Of a stretch of 23,971 nt of DNA, positions 1 through 7,675 are shown one piece after another. A model generated the notes under the pieces. It made no database searches, was not told where the DNA came from, and worked only from the letters and a program-made list of their open reading frames with translations. Position 1 is the stretch's first letter. Each line of letters starts with the position of its first letter. The translations under genes and the position numbers were made by a program. Origin of the DNA: a virus; the IMG/VR virus record IMGVR_UViG_3300008952_000302, positions 1 through 23,971 of that record; one strand, given 5' to 3'.

Positions 1-685
1 CAAACTCCTGGTCCTCTTCTACGGCTTTCATGAAATCATCCGAAATTCGAACCGAAACGTTGGCGCCTGTCACCTTGGAGAGGTCTGCTTTCATAGCAAC
101 AAATTGTTCAACATCAGGATGACGTATGTCCATCGAAATCATAAGGGCGCCGCGGCGACCATTTTGCCCAATCATTCTACACACATAGGAATAAAAATCC
201 GCGAAGCTCCAGGCGCCTGTCGTAGTACCAGCCGAATTGTTAACGGGGGCATCCTGGGGTCGTAAATGGCTGATGTCTAGGCCCACACCACAACGACGCT
301 TAAACAAATTAGCTAGCTCTTTGCCTCGATCAATTATCGATGAAATGTTATCCGAAGGAGACTCAACGACAACACAATTAGATAAGGAAATATTGACATG
401 ATCATTCCCTATCCCCATCATAGGAGATCCTTGAGGAACAATGTATTTAAAATCTTTCAACAAAGAATAAATAGTTTCATAGTCGAGAGATGAAAGTGGG
501 TCCAATGTTGTTTCTACCCGAGCAAATTCTGCCGCGAGGCGCCTATGCATATCATCCGGAGTTTCCTCCAAAAATTCCCCATCCCTATTTTTCAAGGCGT
601 ACTTCGTCATCCACACATTCGTGGCCAACTCATCCTCATTAAAATATTCTAAGGTTTTTTCCTTCACAGTGTCGCTTGAGTACAT
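1..685 (-). CDS. nrdJ: Ribonucleotide reductase large chain, probably class II (partial, N-terminal 228 residues)
   Basis: This gene reduces ribonucleotides to deoxyribonucleotides for phage DNA synthesis. Only the first 228 residues are in the window; the 3' end runs off the left edge. The start is ATG at 685, with GGAGG ten bases upstream inside the end of the helicase gene. Visible hallmarks are PQGSPMMGIGN at about 84-94, LSNC with the conserved redox cysteine at 104, KRRCGVGLDISHLRP at 129-143, GQNGRRGALM at 173-182, and a VTGANVSVRISDDFM segment at 205-219. The RRCGVGLDIS and GRRGALM pattern resembles adenosylcobalamin-dependent class II enzymes more than class I NrdA. No small-subunit gene is seen, but the window is too short to exclude one. 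Family membership is very secure and the class assignment is likely. It sits four bases downstream of the helicase gene and fits with the deaminase and pyrophosphohydrolase further upstream. Confidence 0.9.
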   Translation of the reverse strand, partial: MYSSDTVKEKTLEYFNEDELATNVWMTKYALKNRDGEFLEETPDDMHRRLAAEFARVETTLDPLSSLDYETIYSLLKDFKYIVPQGSPMMGIGNDHVNISLSNCVVVESPSDNISSIIDRGKELANLFKRRCGVGLDISHLRPQDAPVNNSAGTTTGAWSFADFYSYVCRMIGQNGRRGALMISMDIRHPDVEQFVAMKADLSKVTGANVSVRISDDFMKAVEEDQEF

Positions 686-688
686 TTT

Positions 689-2062
689 CTAGACGCCTCC
701 ATTTTTTCTAAATTCTTTGTACTTATCTTTGAGCCTTTGGGCTTGTTCTTTAGCACTCAAGGCCTTTATTTCTCCAATAGTTTCATTACTTTGTTCAAGA
801 ACCCGAATCTTTACTGAAGCGGTGTCCATGTACACAGGAAAGATGACACCATCCGGGCCGTTCCGGTTCTTCGCAACGAAGAGGCGGCCGCCTTTGGTCG
901 CTTTGTCTTCCACTGTGCGCGATACTGAGAAAATGAGATCAGCCACGAAACATTTGTTAAATGCTTCCGAAATAGATTCCATCGTAATGACCTCCGCGTT
1001 CAAGCCAGAGCGGTTAGTCTGCGAGGCCGTCCATACGGGACAATCAAATTCATGGGCTAACCCTCGCAGATCCTCATAAATAGTCTCTAACTCATGTCTC
1101 TTCTCTTTACGAATCGTTTTAGGGCGCAATAAGTCTCCATAATCTACGATTAACATATCCACATCGATTCCGCGCTGACGCAGGGAGTCCAAATGTGCCC
1201 GAAGCGTTTGTGTTGAGGCGCTCTTGGTGGCATACTCTTTCACAATAAGAGCGCCCGGGATATCTTGAACCTTTTCGTAGATTTGTTCCTTAAAGGTACC
1301 CAAATCCCCGAGCGGTACGCCCGTGATACAGCTATCATAGCGGGAAGCAATAGTGGTGTCGGCCAACTCCAAAGTATAGTGGACCACACTCTTTCCAGCT
1401 TTCAACGCCTCTGCGCCCAGGTGAACAAGGACCATCGATTTGCCGGCGCCCGTCGGAGCGATGACCACCCCCAATTCCCCTTTCCCCAAACCATCCTTAC
1501 AAATCGTGTCAATACTAGCCCACCCTGTACTCACAGGATCCCGAGCTTTGTGAGAAAAGCGGGCCTCAAAGTCCACTTTATAATCATATCCAAAATTGTT
1601 ATCGGCCCCAAGCTTGAGAGCCTCATTGATGATCTCACTTATCTCGTCAAAAGATGACGTCTTGAGGAGGGTCACTGATTTAAGCATGGCCTCTTTGAGT
1701 TTTTGTTTGCGGCAAAAATCTAGAGCCACTTCCTTAATATATTCTGCCCCCTCTACCGCTACCGCCATATTACAAATACGTGCAAAATAACTGCGCACTT
1801 GTACCTGGGTAGCTTCGTTTTCGTCTTCCAACTCTGCGCGGAAGACCGTGGTAAGAATTTTACAGGTGGGGTGGACCCCGTAGTCGTTCCTATACTTGGC
1901 GACCTTCTCTACAAAGACACGCAAGTACTTTAGTTCCAGAAAAGAGGGGTTAAGGACCTCCAAAATCTGATCAGCGAACGGCCGATCACTCAGAATCAGG
2001 TGGCACAGATCTTCCTGAAATGTTTTTCCAAACTTCGAAAATGTGGGAGCTTCATGATTCAT
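689..2062 (-). CDS. DnaB-family replicative helicase (T4 gp41-like)
   Basis: A 457-residue hexameric replicative helicase that would unwind DNA ahead of the phage polymerase using ATP. An N-terminal region of about 170 residues, matching the DnaB N-terminal and linker part, precedes a RecA-like core. The core has Walker A PTGAGKS at 203-209, a conserved Glu in LELAD near 231, Walker B LIVDYGD at 304-310, ASQTNR at 346-351, and KNRNG at 398-402, which fits the basic-finger region of DnaB proteins. The length is close to that of T4 gp41 and DnaB. The ATG start has no good Shine-Dalgarno sequence; the nearest GGAG is more than 20 bases upstream. It is also in the same frame as the upstream nuclease, separated by TAG and four codons. 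No primase or helicase loader is visible nearby. Confidence 0.9.
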   Translation of the reverse strand: MNHEAPTFSKFGKTFQEDLCHLILSDRPFADQILEVLNPSFLELKYLRVFVEKVAKYRNDYGVHPTCKILTTVFRAELEDENEATQVQVRSYFARICNMAVAVEGAEYIKEVALDFCRKQKLKEAMLKSVTLLKTSSFDEISEIINEALKLGADNNFGYDYKVDFEARFSHKARDPVSTGWASIDTICKDGLGKGELGVVIAPTGAGKSMVLVHLGAEALKAGKSVVHYTLELADTTIASRYDSCITGVPLGDLGTFKEQIYEKVQDIPGALIVKEYATKSASTQTLRAHLDSLRQRGIDVDMLIVDYGDLLRPKTIRKEKRHELETIYEDLRGLAHEFDCPVWTASQTNRSGLNAEVITMESISEAFNKCFVADLIFSVSRTVEDKATKGGRLFVAKNRNGPDGVIFPVYMDTASVKIRVLEQSNETIGEIKALSAKEQAQRLKDKYKEFRKNGGV

Positions 2063-2074
2063 ATTAATACTATA

Positions 2075-3076
2075 CTACAAAGTCTCCATATCGTTTACTT
2101 TCGTCTTGGGTTTTTTACTGTCAAAAATCATTTTATTAAAAGTGATAAACAAATCCGTAAGGTTTATATCGGCCATGCCATCCTCTACGCATTTTTTTCG
2201 AATGGCTGTCTTGTTCACTTCGGGAACGTGGGCAGCAAAGGTTTCGCGCACTACTTCCTTGGCCTGATAGGAAAGTGATGGCGCATAAAGTTGCATCAAC
2301 TTATAGTTCTCCTTGATAAGATCCTCGGCCTCAACAATGCTCGTATAACATCGAAGCTTCCCCTCAGTGAGGGCTTCTTCGCAAAACTCTATCAGTTCAG
2401 GAATAGTGCACTCCTTCGAGTTAGCGAAAAAGGGGAAGCGCTTTGCGATAGTACCGAGTCCCACTCCACGTACTCCTGGCAGATTGTCACTCTTATCCCC
2501 CACGACGGCCCGGGCGAGCGCAAAATTGTTAGGGTGAATTCCGTGAGTCTCTAGAACCCTTTTCTTGTTCAAGACCTGTTTCTGCACAGGGCGGAATAAA
2601 ATTGTTTCGTCGTCCAATAGTTGGTAAAAATCCTTGTCCGAACTCACGATCATCTTTTGTTTACCTCGTAAGCAAGGTAAGGAACACACATATGATATCA
2701 CGTCATCAGCTTCGACATGCTCAAACATAAATTGAAGAATAGGCATCTCATTGAGGTATTCAAAAAGACGCGTTTGTTGCCACACTTTGTTGGCTATCTC
2801 CTCTTCGGGTGTGAGATTGCGAATATCTCGATTCAAGCGGATGGGGGAGCGTCCCTCCTTGTATCCCTTGTTCGTACTCTTCCTACGCTGGGAGCCCCCG
2901 GCACCGTCCCAACAAATCACTATCTGCGTTGGGCTCGTCTCCCGCACCAGTTTATTTAATATTTTAAGAAATCCCTTGAGCCCGCCGATGGGGGACCCGC
3001 TTGTTGAAAGGGATGGGTCTACTATGTAGGCCCGGAAATACATATTCAGGGCGTCAATTACAAGGACACGGTCCAC
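2075..3076 (-). CDS. 5'-3' exonuclease / flap endonuclease, FEN family (T4 RNase H-like)
   Basis: A 333-residue metal-dependent nuclease expected to remove RNA primers and 5' flaps from lagging-strand fragments. It replaces the nuclease domain that bacterial DNA polymerase I carries and that the short phage polymerase here lacks. Acidic metal-site motifs are seen in the usual order: D8 in VIDALN, D57 in CWDG, EADD at 122-125, SSDKD at 145-149 and GDKSDN at 193-198, followed by LPGVRGVG at 199-206, the helix-hairpin-helix DNA-binding element. The start is GTG at 3076, supported by AGGAGG four bases upstream, just after the stop of the deaminase gene. It lies in a run with helicase and RNR. Confidence 0.9.
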   Translation of the reverse strand: MDRVLVIDALNMYFRAYIVDPSLSTSGSPIGGLKGFLKILNKLVRETSPTQIVICWDGAGGSQRRKSTNKGYKEGRSPIRLNRDIRNLTPEEEIANKVWQQTRLFEYLNEMPILQFMFEHVEADDVISYVCSLPCLRGKQKMIVSSDKDFYQLLDDETILFRPVQKQVLNKKRVLETHGIHPNNFALARAVVGDKSDNLPGVRGVGLGTIAKRFPFFANSKECTIPELIEFCEEALTEGKLRCYTSIVEAEDLIKENYKLMQLYAPSLSYQAKEVVRETFAAHVPEVNKTAIRKKCVEDGMADINLTDLFITFNKMIFDSKKPKTKVNDMETL

Positions 3077-3084
3077 TCTTCCTC

Positions 3085-3483
3085 CTATAGTTTTTGTTGA
3101 GCCGTCCTAACGAGATCTCCCGTAGTATACACGACTTTTTTAACTCCGCAATATCTCAAAGCGCTCTCACACATGTCACAAGGCTTGGACATCCGAAAAG
3201 AGCCGGCGCGATTGGTGCGCACCACATACATTGTACTCCCCTCTGTCACCGAACGGCTGAGACCTAGAATACAACCCAGTTCTGCATGCAGCGTGGCGTG
3301 ACCATAATTATGAGTGTCCCGAAAACGGTTACCAAACTTTTTGTACTGATCTTTGTTGCATGAAGCGTTTAACACAGCTCCCCCCTTCACAAGAACAGCA
3401 CCATGACGAAAATGATCATGTTGGCTTTGCTGTGAAATTCGCTTAGCCAGTCTCAAATAGCGTTCCTTACCTTTTGAAATCAT
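3085..3483 (-). CDS. Cytidine/deoxycytidylate deaminase-family protein
   Basis: A zinc-dependent deaminase that probably converts dCMP to dUMP for dTTP synthesis. With ATG at 3483 it has 132 residues. The zinc-site signatures are HAELG (catalytic Glu) and PCDMC (two Cys), preceded by GAVLVKGG, which is typical of this superfamily. An upstream in-frame extension to 3579 exists but would run into the lipoprotein gene and through a promoter, so I reject it. ATG at 3483 has no clear Shine-Dalgarno sequence and falls at the predicted transcription start. A TTG at 3456 with TAAGGA seven bases upstream is a serious alternative; it would give a leader of about 27 bases and a protein beginning just before the first conserved helix. 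Whether it acts on dCMP or on free cytidine cannot be read from sequence. The neighbours (RNR, FEN) favour dCMP. Confidence 0.85.
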   Translation of the reverse strand: MISKGKERYLRLAKRISQQSQHDHFRHGAVLVKGGAVLNASCNKDQYKKFGNRFRDTHNYGHATLHAELGCILGLSRSVTEGSTMYVVRTNRAGSFRMSKPCDMCESALRYCGVKKVVYTTGDLVRTAQQKL

Positions 3484-3489
3484 AATACC

Positions 3490-3518
3490 ATTATGACAGA
3501 AAAAGATCCCATTGTCAA
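3490..3518 (-). promoter_or_regulatory. Sigma70-type promoter for deaminase-nuclease-helicase-RNR run
   Basis: On the minus strand TTGACA (3513-3518) is followed by a 17-base spacer and CATAAT (3490-3495), five of six matches to the consensus -10. It starts five bases past the stop of the lipoprotein gene. Transcription would start near 3483, at the first plausible deaminase start codon. Confidence 0.75.
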
Positions 3519-3523
3519 GACTT

Positions 3524-3775
3524 TTATCGGAAACAACGATATTTGTAGCCACGAATGTAGCGTCGCTTTGCGGGGACACAACAATCGCGGCGAGGGCGCC
3601 TGCACACTCGCACAGCTACGCGGCCAGGGCGGTATACCCCCGGGGCCACTTCACGCCACTCTCCCCCATGAGTGCTTCGCACTTCTACACGCGTTACTTT
3701 GTAGTGGCCCGCGGGGATATAACACCCGCTTAGCATTAACACTACCACACTCAACCCTAGTATTTTTTTAATCAT
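3524..3775 (-). CDS. Small basic lipoprotein, unknown function
   Basis: An 83-residue protein with a lysine-start signal peptide, a hydrophobic core and a lipobox (LMLSGC, lipidated Cys at 18). It should be exported and anchored to a membrane through lipid. The mature part of about 65 residues is strongly basic (many Arg) and has four further cysteines, three of them as CRRPRRDCC and one near the C-terminus. ATG at 3775 is chosen because TAGGAG lies five bases upstream; a GTG two codons earlier has poorer spacing. It follows DnaK by 15 bases. Small phage lipoproteins can be outer-membrane spanin subunits or superinfection-exclusion or surface proteins, but no inner-membrane spanin partner is visible, so I assign no function. 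The lipoprotein call is good; the role is unknown. Confidence 0.75.
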   Translation of the reverse strand: MIKKILGLSVVVLMLSGCYIPAGHYKVTRVEVRSTHGGEWREVAPGVYRPGRVAVRVCRRPRRDCCVPAKRRYIRGYKYRCFR

Positions 3776-3790
3776 GGACACTCCTAATTC

Positions 3791-5644
3791 TTAGAGAGGT
3801 TCAGCCTCTACTACTTCTGGCTCATTATCCGGGTCATCAGGGCCATCCGATGGTGGACCTGCATCACGATGAAGGCGCCCCCCCACCTGCATCAACCCAT
3901 TTGTGAGGGTGTTGACCGCTTCCCTAATTTCATCCACTTCTTGTGTCTCAAGGTTTTCTATATTTTGAATCAACTCTTCAAGCATTTCCTTTTCTTCGTC
4001 CAAAACCTCGTTTTCATTCAAAAACTTGCGGGCCGCATACACAGATCCCTCGGCCTGGTTGGTGACGTCAATTAGTTCCTTTCTTTTTTCATCTTCATCC
4101 CGGTGGGCTTCCGCGTCGCGACGCATCCGCTCAATATCCTCGTCAGTAAGGCCGCTGGAAGACTCAATGCGAATAGTCTGTTCCTTGGATGTGGCCTTAT
4201 CGATGGCCGAAACGCTCAGGATCCCGTTCACATCCAAGTCAAATGTTACTTCGATCTGAGGGATGCCCCGGGGCGCGGGCGGAATACCCTCCAGGTGGAA
4301 ACGACCTAAAGATTTGTTGTCTCCGGCCATCTGCCTCTCTCCCTGCAGAACATGGATCTCAACACTATGCTGTGCATCTTCAGCAGTGGAAAACGTTTCC
4401 GATTTTTGAGTAGGAATAGTAGTATTAGCATCAATAATGCGTGTGAAGACGCCTCCAAGAGTTTCAATGCCCAAAGAGAGAGGAGTCACGTCCAACAATA
4501 AAACATCGGTCACGTCTCCCGCAAGCACGCCGCCCTGAATAGCGGCGCCTAGGGCGACCACCTCATCCGGGTTAACACTCCGACTTGGCTCCCGCCCAAA
4601 GACCTCTTCCACCAGAGTCTGCACAGCAGGAATTCGCGTTGACCCCCCTACGAGCAGGACCTCATCAATCTCATCCCGCGTAAACCCTGAATCATGCAAC
4701 GCCTTCGTGCAGGGCCCCACAATCCGCTGCAGCTTTTCCTCAATTAATTGCTCAAACTTAGAGCGCGTCAACTTCAAATTTAGATGTCGGGGGCCCGAGG
4801 AATCTGCGGTAATATAAGGCAAATTGATAGATGCCTGAGTGGTGGTGGAAAGTTCACACTTAGTTTTTTCCACAGTTTCTTTCAAGCGCTGCAGAGCTAG
4901 AGGGTCTTTGCTCAGATCAATGCCGTCGCTTCGAAGAAATTCAGAAATCACCCACTCCACGAGAATCTGATCGAAGTCGTCCCCGCCTAGGGTAGTGTCC
5001 CCATTGGTCGCTTTTACTTCAAAAACACTGTCGGCAATTTCGAGAATGGAAATGTCAAACGTGCCCCCTCCTAAATCAAAAACAGCTATCTTTAGCTCTT
5101 CTTTTTTGTCAAGCCCATAGGCTAGAGCGGCGGCAGTGGGTTCGTTGATAATACGTTTCACTTCTAAGCCGGCGATGGTGCCGGCATCTTTGGTAGCCTG
5201 ACGTTGGTCATCATTAAAGTAAGCTGGCACGGTAATAACCGCCTCAGTAACGTCGGTACCTAGAAAATCTTCTGCTACCTGCTTCAAGTTTTGTAAAACA
5301 AACGCAGAAATTTCAGCTGGAGAGAACACCGCATCGCCAGCTCGGATGCCCACTTTTCCCCCGTCGTCTTCCACGTCGTAGGGGAGCCGCTCGGCTTCAC
5401 TCTTAGCTTCGGCCACAGAACGTCCAATAAAACGTTTTGCAGAAAAGATAGTGTTGGCAGGATTTGTAGCAGCCTGGCGCTTGGCAGTGACTCCCACAAC
5501 GCGGTCACCACCCTCCTCGAACCCCACCACCGAGGGCGTCGTACGCCCTCCCTCTCGATTCTGAATGATCCTGGGGGTCTTTCCCTCCATCACGGCTACC
5601 ACCGAATTGGTGGTGCCCAAATCAATTCCGATTATTTTGCTCAT
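3791..5644 (-). CDS. dnaK: Molecular chaperone DnaK (Hsp70), full length
   Basis: A complete 617-residue Hsp70 that would fold or remodel proteins through ATP-driven cycles. The ATP-binding domain has IDLGTT at 6-11, the catalytic Lys in SAKRFIG at exactly residue 70 as in bacterial Dna[12 protein letters not shown] near 167-177, DLGGGTFD at 190-197 and a later GGSTRIP. The [11 protein letters not shown] linker joins the substrate-binding beta domain and a charged helical lid. The tail is acidic and ends [10 protein letters not shown], echoing the bacterial EEVD-type tails. ATG at 5644 ([12 protein letters not shown]) is preferred over an in-frame ATG at 5701 because the family begins here and GGAG lies nine bases upstream. 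It overlaps the end of uvsX by 23 bases. No DnaJ or GrpE gene is in the window, so it would need host partners or genes elsewhere. All key residues seem intact. A dnaK in a phage is unusual. Confidence 0.96.
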   Translation of the reverse strand: MSKIIGIDLGTTNSVVAVMEGKTPRIIQNREGGRTTPSVVGFEEGGDRVVGVTAKRQAATNPANTIFSAKRFIGRSVAEAKSEAERLPYDVEDDGGKVGIRAGDAVFSPAEISAFVLQNLKQVAEDFLGTDVTEAVITVPAYFNDDQRQATKDAGTIAGLEVKRIINEPTAAALAYGLDKKEELKIAVFDLGGGTFDISILEIADSVFEVKATNGDTTLGGDDFDQILVEWVISEFLRSDGIDLSKDPLALQRLKETVEKTKCELSTTTQASINLPYITADSSGPRHLNLKLTRSKFEQLIEEKLQRIVGPCTKALHDSGFTRDEIDEVLLVGGSTRIPAVQTLVEEVFGREPSRSVNPDEVVALGAAIQGGVLAGDVTDVLLLDVTPLSLGIETLGGVFTRIIDANTTIPTQKSETFSTAEDAQHSVEIHVLQGERQMAGDNKSLGRFHLEGIPPAPRGIPQIEVTFDLDVNGILSVSAIDKATSKEQTIRIESSSGLTDEDIERMRRDAEAHRDEDEKRKELIDVTNQAEGSVYAARKFLNENEVLDEEKEMLEELIQNIENLETQEVDEIREAVNTLTNGLMQVGGRLHRDAGPPSDGPDDPDNEPEVVEAEPL

Positions 5645-6758
5645 CAGTTTCTTCTCCATCAATAGTGTAATAGTCGGCGGCATTTCCAGTCTTATTTTCA
5701 AATTTCAAAATAACCTCCTCTTCAATTAAATCCAAGACGCGTTGTCGGAATTTATCTTCTTGAAGCTTAGGTAGCCAGCCTGTCTTTTGAAACTTGTCTA
5801 CAGTGCCATCAGTGTGGTGCAACGAAAACCATGCTCCAGCATTAGTAAGGTGCTCCGAGGATTTAATTGCCTCGAACCAACTCTCTTCGTCACAAATCCT
5901 GACGTCGTCGCCGCCCCACACAATCTTAAAGGTGCATACGCGGCCCTGTGTGCCGAACCTAGATTTTTCAATTTTGGCCTTTACCTCGGATCCGATTCTA
6001 AACCCCTTTTCATCCGTGATAAAACTTGCCTTAGCTTTGCGGGCAGTGAGCCAAATGCGTAATGAATAGGAATAGTTAAGAGCTTTGCCACCCGGAGTAA
6101 AATACGGAGTCGTCATAGCTTCAGCCACATTGCTAGTAATGTTTGTTTTAAGTTGATTAAGCACTAGTAAAGTTGACGAACTATTAGCAATTGGCTGAAC
6201 TAGCTTTGACAGCCCTTTCGAAAGGATTCTAGGCTTCACAGCCATGGAAGACAAAGGGTTGTAGTCACCCTCAATATCTGACTTGCTGGGAGTGAAGGCT
6301 AAACTATCCCAGATAAACAAAAATTGATTACCGGTACCAAGAAGCTCCTCAATATATTCCAACACAGACTCAACGCTCGTAGCCTGTACGTAAATCACAT
6401 CTTCCACTGTGCAACCAGCGCGGGCCAGAAAACCCGAGTCTAGCGCAGATTCCGAATCGAAATACACCACACTAATGTCATCCGCCTGAGCGTTAGCCGC
6501 TATTTGTGCTGCCATATAAGATTTGCCAGTAGATTCAAGGCCAGCTATTTCTACTATCTTTCCCATGGGAATGCCAGCGCTCTTGCCGCGACATATAACA
6601 GAATCAAGCCACCGAGAACCTGTAGGGATCCACTTTTGTACATCTGTGGGGTTGCTTGTTGTCAAGTCGAAAGCAACGCTAGCCCCCGCCCTCTTATTAA
6701 GCATCTTACGCATCGCTGCAGTGCTAATCTTACCCACTTTGTTGCCGTTTTTTGCCAC
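5622..6758 (-). CDS. uvsX: UvsX/RecA-family recombinase
   Basis: A 378-residue strand-exchange ATPase for recombination, repair and recombination-dependent replication. From a GTG start at 6758, Walker A GLESTGKS lies at 73-80, a Glu/Ser-rich strand YFDSESALD near 99-107, Walker [10 protein letters not shown] near 146-154, and the DNA-binding loop region follows [10 protein letters not shown] near 199-208 with FTPGGKAL after it. [10 protein letters not shown] segment near 265-273 matches the C-terminal part of the core. The C-terminus is acidic. GTG at 6758 is chosen because AAGGAG lies six bases upstream; an ATG nine codons earlier (6785) has no convincing site. It follows the SSB gene by 65 bases, as expected for proteins that load on the same ssDNA, and its end overlaps dnaK. 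Confidence 0.92.
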   Translation of the reverse strand: MAKNGNKVGKISTAAMRKMLNKRAGASVAFDLTTSNPTDVQKWIPTGSRWLDSVICRGKSAGIPMGKIVEIAGLESTGKSYMAAQIAANAQADDISVVYFDSESALDSGFLARAGCTVEDVIYVQATSVESVLEYIEELLGTGNQFLFIWDSLAFTPSKSDIEGDYNPLSSMAVKPRILSKGLSKLVQPIANSSSTLLVLNQLKTNITSNVAEAMTTPYFTPGGKALNYSYSLRIWLTARKAKASFITDEKGFRIGSEVKAKIEKSRFGTQGRVCTFKIVWGGDDVRICDEESWFEAIKSSEHLTNAGAWFSLHHTDGTVDKFQKTGWLPKLQEDKFRQRVLDLIEEEVILKFENKTGNAADYYTIDGEETDEQNNRN

Positions 6759-6823
6759 TCTGTTCTCCTTAAAAAGATGAGACATCTGTATACCCCCATG
6801 CCTCCCTGCGGGTGGGACATCAA

Positions 6824-7579
6824 TTAGCCAAGAAGCTCTTGGAAGGCTTCGTCAACCGAGACGGCGGTGTCGGAAGAGGTCGTCGTAGCACCAAACTTTG
6901 TGGTCTCCGACGACGTTTCCTCGGCATCGCTCTCATCCAAGAGATACGCGTCCAGCATAGCTCCCACCTCTTCAGCGCTCTTACGCTCGAAAAGAGCTTC
7001 GAACTCCGGGACACTCTCCAGCCACGTTGCAGCTACCGTGTCGTCTTCCGTCAAGAGGGTGGATCGACGGCGGGGCGTAAGCTTGGTTTGCGGGAACTGT
7101 GCTCCCGCAGGCTTGCCGTAGTGAAGAACCAAATCGGTTCCAGTCTCTGGGTCAGTGATATCGCCATACTCGGGATTGAGCACCAAATTAAGAAGCTGCT
7201 CGTAGACCATTTTCCCGAAACCCCAGACGCGTACGCCGGAATCTTCCTCGCCACGAACGACGACAGGGGCAAAGAAGCGCTGGCGCGCCATTAGGTTTTT
7301 AGCCATCTTAATGCTGTCCTCGGTACCCTCGTTGAAGAGCTTACGCACAAAGTTGTCAAGAGGATCGTCCTCCCCGAAGTTCTTCTTAGGTGAAAGGAAC
7401 CCCGCATTCTCCCCTAGATTGTAATGAAACCAAAAATCCTTAAAAGGATCACCGTCGGTCGTGGGCACGATACGAATGGTCTGCTCACCATCCTCCGGGC
7501 GCCAAAAATTACTACGTGAAGAGCCGCGGTTTTCCAAGGCCTCCTTTCTTTCTCTAATCTTATCTAAATTGATAGCCAT
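6824..7579 (-). CDS. 32: Single-stranded DNA-binding protein, T4 gp32-like
   Basis: A 251-residue ssDNA-binding protein that would coat replication intermediates and work with UvsX and the helicase. The N-terminus (MAINLDKIRERKEAL) is basic like the gp32 cooperativity region. An OB-fold core follows (FWRPEDGEQTIRIVP, FHYNLG, LVLNPEYGDITDPETGTDL). The C-terminus, from about 205, is acidic and Ser/Thr-rich and ends DEAFQELLG, as in the protein-interaction tail of gp32. The protein has no cysteine at all. In relatives that bind zinc the segment reads roughly CPK..FGE.CPIC; here it is SPKKNFGEDDPLD at 63-75, so the three Cys ligands are Ser, Asp and Asp. The start at 7579 has a perfect AGGAGG four bases upstream. 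It has its own promoter and a leader hairpin. Confidence 0.88.
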   Translation of the reverse strand: MAINLDKIRERKEALENRGSSRSNFWRPEDGEQTIRIVPTTDGDPFKDFWFHYNLGENAGFLSPKKNFGEDDPLDNFVRKLFNEGTEDSIKMAKNLMARQRFFAPVVVRGEEDSGVRVWGFGKMVYEQLLNLVLNPEYGDITDPETGTDLVLHYGKPAGAQFPQTKLTPRRRSTLLTEDDTVAATWLESVPEFEALFERKSAEEVGAMLDAYLLDESDAEETSSETTKFGATTTSSDTAVSVDEAFQELLG

Positions 7580-7608
7580 TTTTCCTCCTGTTGCACTAGG
7601 CTAAAGTA

Positions 7609-7630
7609 TGTTCGGCCAATTTCCCGAACA
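7609..7630 (-). promoter_or_regulatory. Leader hairpin or operator upstream of the SSB gene
   Basis: A perfect inverted repeat, TGTTCGG and CCGAACA, with an eight-base loop, sits in the 61-base predicted leader of the SSB mRNA, about 10 bases after the predicted transcription start and about 20 bases before AGGAGG. T4 gene 32 controls its own translation through a structure in its leader, so autoregulation is plausible here. A DNA operator for a repressor is equally possible. I could not find a clear pseudoknot partner for the loop. Confidence 0.6.
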
Positions 7631-7646
7631 CCTGATGTGTACATAT

Positions 7647-7675
7647 AATATAACACAGCATATCTATCTTGTCAA
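7647..7675 (-). promoter_or_regulatory. Sigma70-type promoter for SSB-UvsX-DnaK
   Basis: TTGACA (7670-7675, minus strand), a 17-base spacer and TATATT (7647-7652, five of six matches). The TGA stop of the upstream FtsZ/tubulin-like gene lies inside the TTGACA. Predicted transcription start is near 7640. Confidence 0.8.

Noticed and set aside
1-685. Class I NrdA as the identity of the partial RNR
   Set aside because: The RRCGVGLDIS and GQNGRRGALM pattern fits class II better; the C-terminus outside the window would settle it.
3484-3579. N-terminal extension of the deaminase to 3579
   Set aside because: It overlaps the lipoprotein gene and the promoter and has no similarity to the family N-terminus.
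5645-5701. 19-residue N-terminal extension of DnaK from ATG at 5701
   Set aside because: DnaK proteins begin at [12 protein letters not shown]; the extension is the uvsX coding sequence read in another frame, and the ribosome site fits ATG at 5644.
5107-6665. TTGACA boxes inside dnaK (5107-5112) and uvsX (6660-6665)
   Set aside because: No TATAAT-like box lies at 16-18 bases downstream of either.
6771-6823. GC-rich stretch between SSB and UvsX genes as a terminator
   Set aside because: Only a 4-bp TCCC/GGGA stem can form and no T-run follows it directly; read-through to uvsX is more likely.
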